Assembly: GCA_005772855.1 (NCBI GenBank) | Contig: SXIK01000137.1 | Location: 1-61,564, forward strand | Direction of reading: 5' to 3' | Length of the DNA: 61,564 nt | DNA from: Planctomycetia bacterium | GTDB taxonomy: Bacteria > Planctomycetota > UBA8108 > SXIK01 | In this document: positions 59,741-61,564 of the stretch, piece after piece | Layout: the number at the start of each line of letters is the position of its first letter | How positions within the stretch are numbered: the first letter of the stretch is position 1 | Translations under genes and position numbers: made by a program | Notes under the pieces: model-generated | The model's database searches: none | Told to the model about the DNA's origin: nothing | The model's input: only the letters and a program-made list of their open reading frames with translations

Positions 59741-61564
59741 ATGGCAGTCAAATTCAGCGAAAAGGCGGAGCAGGTTCTACTGACCGCCGGAGATGAGGCG
59801 AAGACGCGATCGCACGATTTTGTCGGTACCGAACACCTCCTCCACGCCATCCTCTTGCAGCCAGACAGCATCGCCGTCCAGGCGATTGCTCATTGCAACG
59901 TGTCGGTCGAGGACCTTGGCCGAACAGTTCAGGAATCCCTCGAACGGGTGCCCGCGAAAAAGCTGTCGAACAACATCCCGTTCACGCCGCATGCGAAAAG
60001 ATGCATCGAGCTCGCTGGCGAAGAGGCGATCCGCTGGGGCCACTTTTACATCACCACGGAGCACCTGCTCCTGGGCCTCCTTCGCGAGGAGGAAGGCGGC
60101 GCGGCCACGATCTTCACCAATTTCGGAGTTCGGCACGAAGTCATCGAGGAGTCGATCTCTGCAATGCTGGGTGAACCCAAGGAGCCTTCAAAGGACCCGA
60201 AGTATCAGTTCCTGCAATCCCAGGCGCCCAAGCTGACAGTGCTCGAATCGTTCAGCATCGATCTCACGGAGCAGGCCGCCCTCAACAATCTGGACCCCGT
60301 GATCGGCCGAGAAAAAGAGATCCAGCGGATTATCCAGATCCTGAGCAGGAAGACAAAGAACAACCCCGTCGTGCTCGGCGAGCCCGGGGTTGGCAAGACC
60401 GCCATTGTCGAGGGCCTCGCTCAAAAGATCGCCAACCGCGATGTGCCCGAGATACTCGCCAACAAGCGAGTGATCAACCTCGACCTGGCGGCTGTGCTTG
60501 CCGGAACAAAGTACCGTGGCGAGTTCGAGAAGCGCCTCAAGGCCATCATCAAGGAAGTCGTGGATGCGAAGAACGTGATCCTCTTCATCGACGAGCTTCA
60601 CACGATGATGGGTGCCGGAGCCTCGGAAAGCTCCCTCGACGCCTCCAACATTCTCAAGCCGCCCCTGTCTCGTGGCGACATCCAGTGCATCGGCGCCACA
60701 ACCCTCGACGAATACCGCAAACACATCGAGAAGGATGGCGCCATGGAGCGTCGGTTTCAGGTCCTGATCGTGGACCCGCCCAGCGAGGCCGAGACGGTCA
60801 AGATACTCACCGGGTTACGGGATGGATTCGAGGCCCACCACCGCATTCGCATCACGGACGATGCAATCATCGCTGCCGTCGAGCTCTCGTCACGGTATAT
60901 CTCGGGACGGTTCCTGCCTGACAAGGCGATCGACGTGATCGATGAGGCCTGCTCGCGTGAGCGGCTCTCCCGCACGACGAGGCCACCCGACTTGACGAGC
61001 CTCGAGTCAGAAATCACCCGGATCGACCGCGAGAAGGACCAGGCAGTGCACAACCAGGACTTCGAGCTGGCTGCCCAGCTCAGGGATCGCGTCGAGCAGC
61101 AGAAGCGCCGAAAAGAGGAAATCGGCCTTCTGTGGAAGAGGTCGTCGAAGGAGATCGACGGCTTGATCGATGCAAGCGCGGTCGCCGAGACAATCGCTTC
61201 CATGACGGGCATTCCCAGCTCGAACTTGAGGGCTGAAGAGACGGAGCGGCTCGGGAAGATGGAGGAAGAGCTCCACAGCATGGTCGTGAGTCAGGACCGG
61301 GCTGTCGAGACAGTCTCCCGGGCCATCCGGCGGTCTCGTGCAGGCCTCAAGGATCCCAATCGCCCACTGGGGTCCTTCATTTTTATCGGCCCCACCGGGG
61401 TCGGAAAGACACTGTTGGCCAAGGCTCTCGCCAAATTCCTCTTCGGCAACGAAGATGCGCTCATCACCCTCGACATGTCGGAGTACATGGAGAAACACAG
61501 CATCTCACGCCTGGTCGGCTCACCGCCAGGGTACGTCGGCTATGAGGAGGGCGGCCAGCTCACC
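59741..61564 (+). CDS. clpC: ATP-dependent Clp protease ATP-binding subunit ClpC (3' truncated)
   Basis: 608 codons are present and the frame runs off the right edge. Two N-terminal Clp repeats ([14 protein letters not shown] and [18 protein letters not shown]) are followed by the first AAA+ module with [20 protein letters not shown], Walker [15 protein letters not shown] and [14 protein letters not shown]. The middle domain has the UVR motif [20 protein letters not shown], marking it as ClpC rather than ClpA. The second AAA+ module begins with [20 protein letters not shown]. It unfolds substrates for the ClpP protease. The ATG at 59741 has AAGGGA about 12 bases upstream and gives [20 protein letters not shown]. 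Confidence 0.95.
   Translation, partial: MAVKFSEKAEQVLLTAGDEAKTRSHDFVGTEHLLHAILLQPDSIAVQAIAHCNVSVEDLGRTVQESLERVPAKKLSNNIPFTPHAKRCIELAGEEAIRWGHFYITTEHLLLGLLREEEGGAATIFTNFGVRHEVIEESISAMLGEPKEPSKDPKYQFLQSQAPKLTVLESFSIDLTEQAALNNLDPVIGREKEIQRIIQILSRKTKNNPVVLGEPGVGKTAIVEGLAQKIANRDVPEILANKRVINLDLAAVLAGTKYRGEFEKRLKAIIKEVVDAKNVILFIDELHTMMGAGASESSLDASNILKPPLSRGDIQCIGATTLDEYRKHIEKDGAMERRFQVLIVDPPSEAETVKILTGLRDGFEAHHRIRITDDAIIAAVELSSRYISGRFLPDKAIDVIDEACSRERLSRTTRPPDLTSLESEITRIDREKDQAVHNQDFELAAQLRDRVEQQKRRKEEIGLLWKRSSKEIDGLIDASAVAETIASMTGIPSSNLRAEETERLGKMEEELHSMVVSQDRAVETVSRAIRRSRAGLKDPNRPLGSFIFIGPTGVGKTLLAKALAKFLFGNEDALITLDMSEYMEKHSISRLVGSPPGYVGYEEGGQLT

Noticed and set aside
1-61564. CRISPR arrays, prophage genes, intact insertion sequences
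   Set aside because: No regularly spaced direct repeats, integrase, phage structural or transposase genes were seen on either strand.

Overview
This is a contiguous, GC-rich bacterial chromosome segment of 61.5 kb. It holds about 40 intact protein genes, two cut by the window edges, two decayed genes and one probable small RNA gene. No rRNA, tRNA, CRISPR array or intact mobile element is visible. The gene content suggests an uncultivated Planctomycetota-like lineage: exported DUF1080 and SMP-30-type proteins, a decayed reading frame with the 'FLLNFLFLGG' dockerin-like repeat, ECF sigma/zf-HC2 anti-sigma pairs, an FHA-AAA activator without GAFTGA, and a ThiD2-ThiE fusion. This placement is inference from gene content, not a phylogeny. 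Several genes use TTG or GTG starts.

Region 1 (1-8082) is a tightly overlapping operon of ATP-grasp peptide ligases, alpha-E proteins and transglutaminases. Each type occurs twice, partly as fusions. Region 2 (9011-15915) is an operon for an iron-sulfur flavoprotein, a membrane cytochrome b, two giant multiheme cytochromes (17 and 16 CXXCH motifs) and an outer-membrane beta-barrel; together they look like a path for electrons from the cytoplasm across both membranes. A broken dockerin-cytochrome gene lies next to it on the other strand (16073-17278).

Region 3 (17585-27869) holds mostly exported carbohydrate-type proteins (beta-helix protein, decayed sialidase, DUF1080 protein, SMP-30 lactonase, exported FAH hydrolase) with a pirin, a B12/radical-SAM enzyme and a PLP lyase. 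Region 4 (27858-41897) is almost entirely on the minus strand: an amidohydrolase, a sigma-70 factor with its terminator, an ECF sigma/anti-sigma/coiled-coil/proline dehydrogenase operon, a fused 2-oxoacid dehydrogenase E1, a sulfur-carrier cysteine synthesis operon (ubiquitin-like carrier, rhodanese-E1 enzyme, cysteine synthase), a second B12/radical-SAM enzyme and a lipoprotein.

Region 5 (41898-61564) carries core metabolism (dapF, thiE, B12-dependent ribonucleotide reductase, gmhA) and a signalling set: an FHA-GAF-AAA activator, TPR lipoproteins, a large TPR protein with a dead-looking NTPase domain, a PATAN-HDOD protein and the start of clpC. Three copies of an intergenic element (hairpin plus a conserved box near a TAT-rich motif) lie upstream of genes here. 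A 190-nt transcript unit (promoter at 54105-54133, terminator at 53911-53945) is the best candidate for an undescribed RNA.

Four sites match the sigma-70 consensus with a 17-bp spacer (35988-36016, 39064-39092, 49735-49763 and 54105-54133), so the housekeeping promoter type appears conventional.
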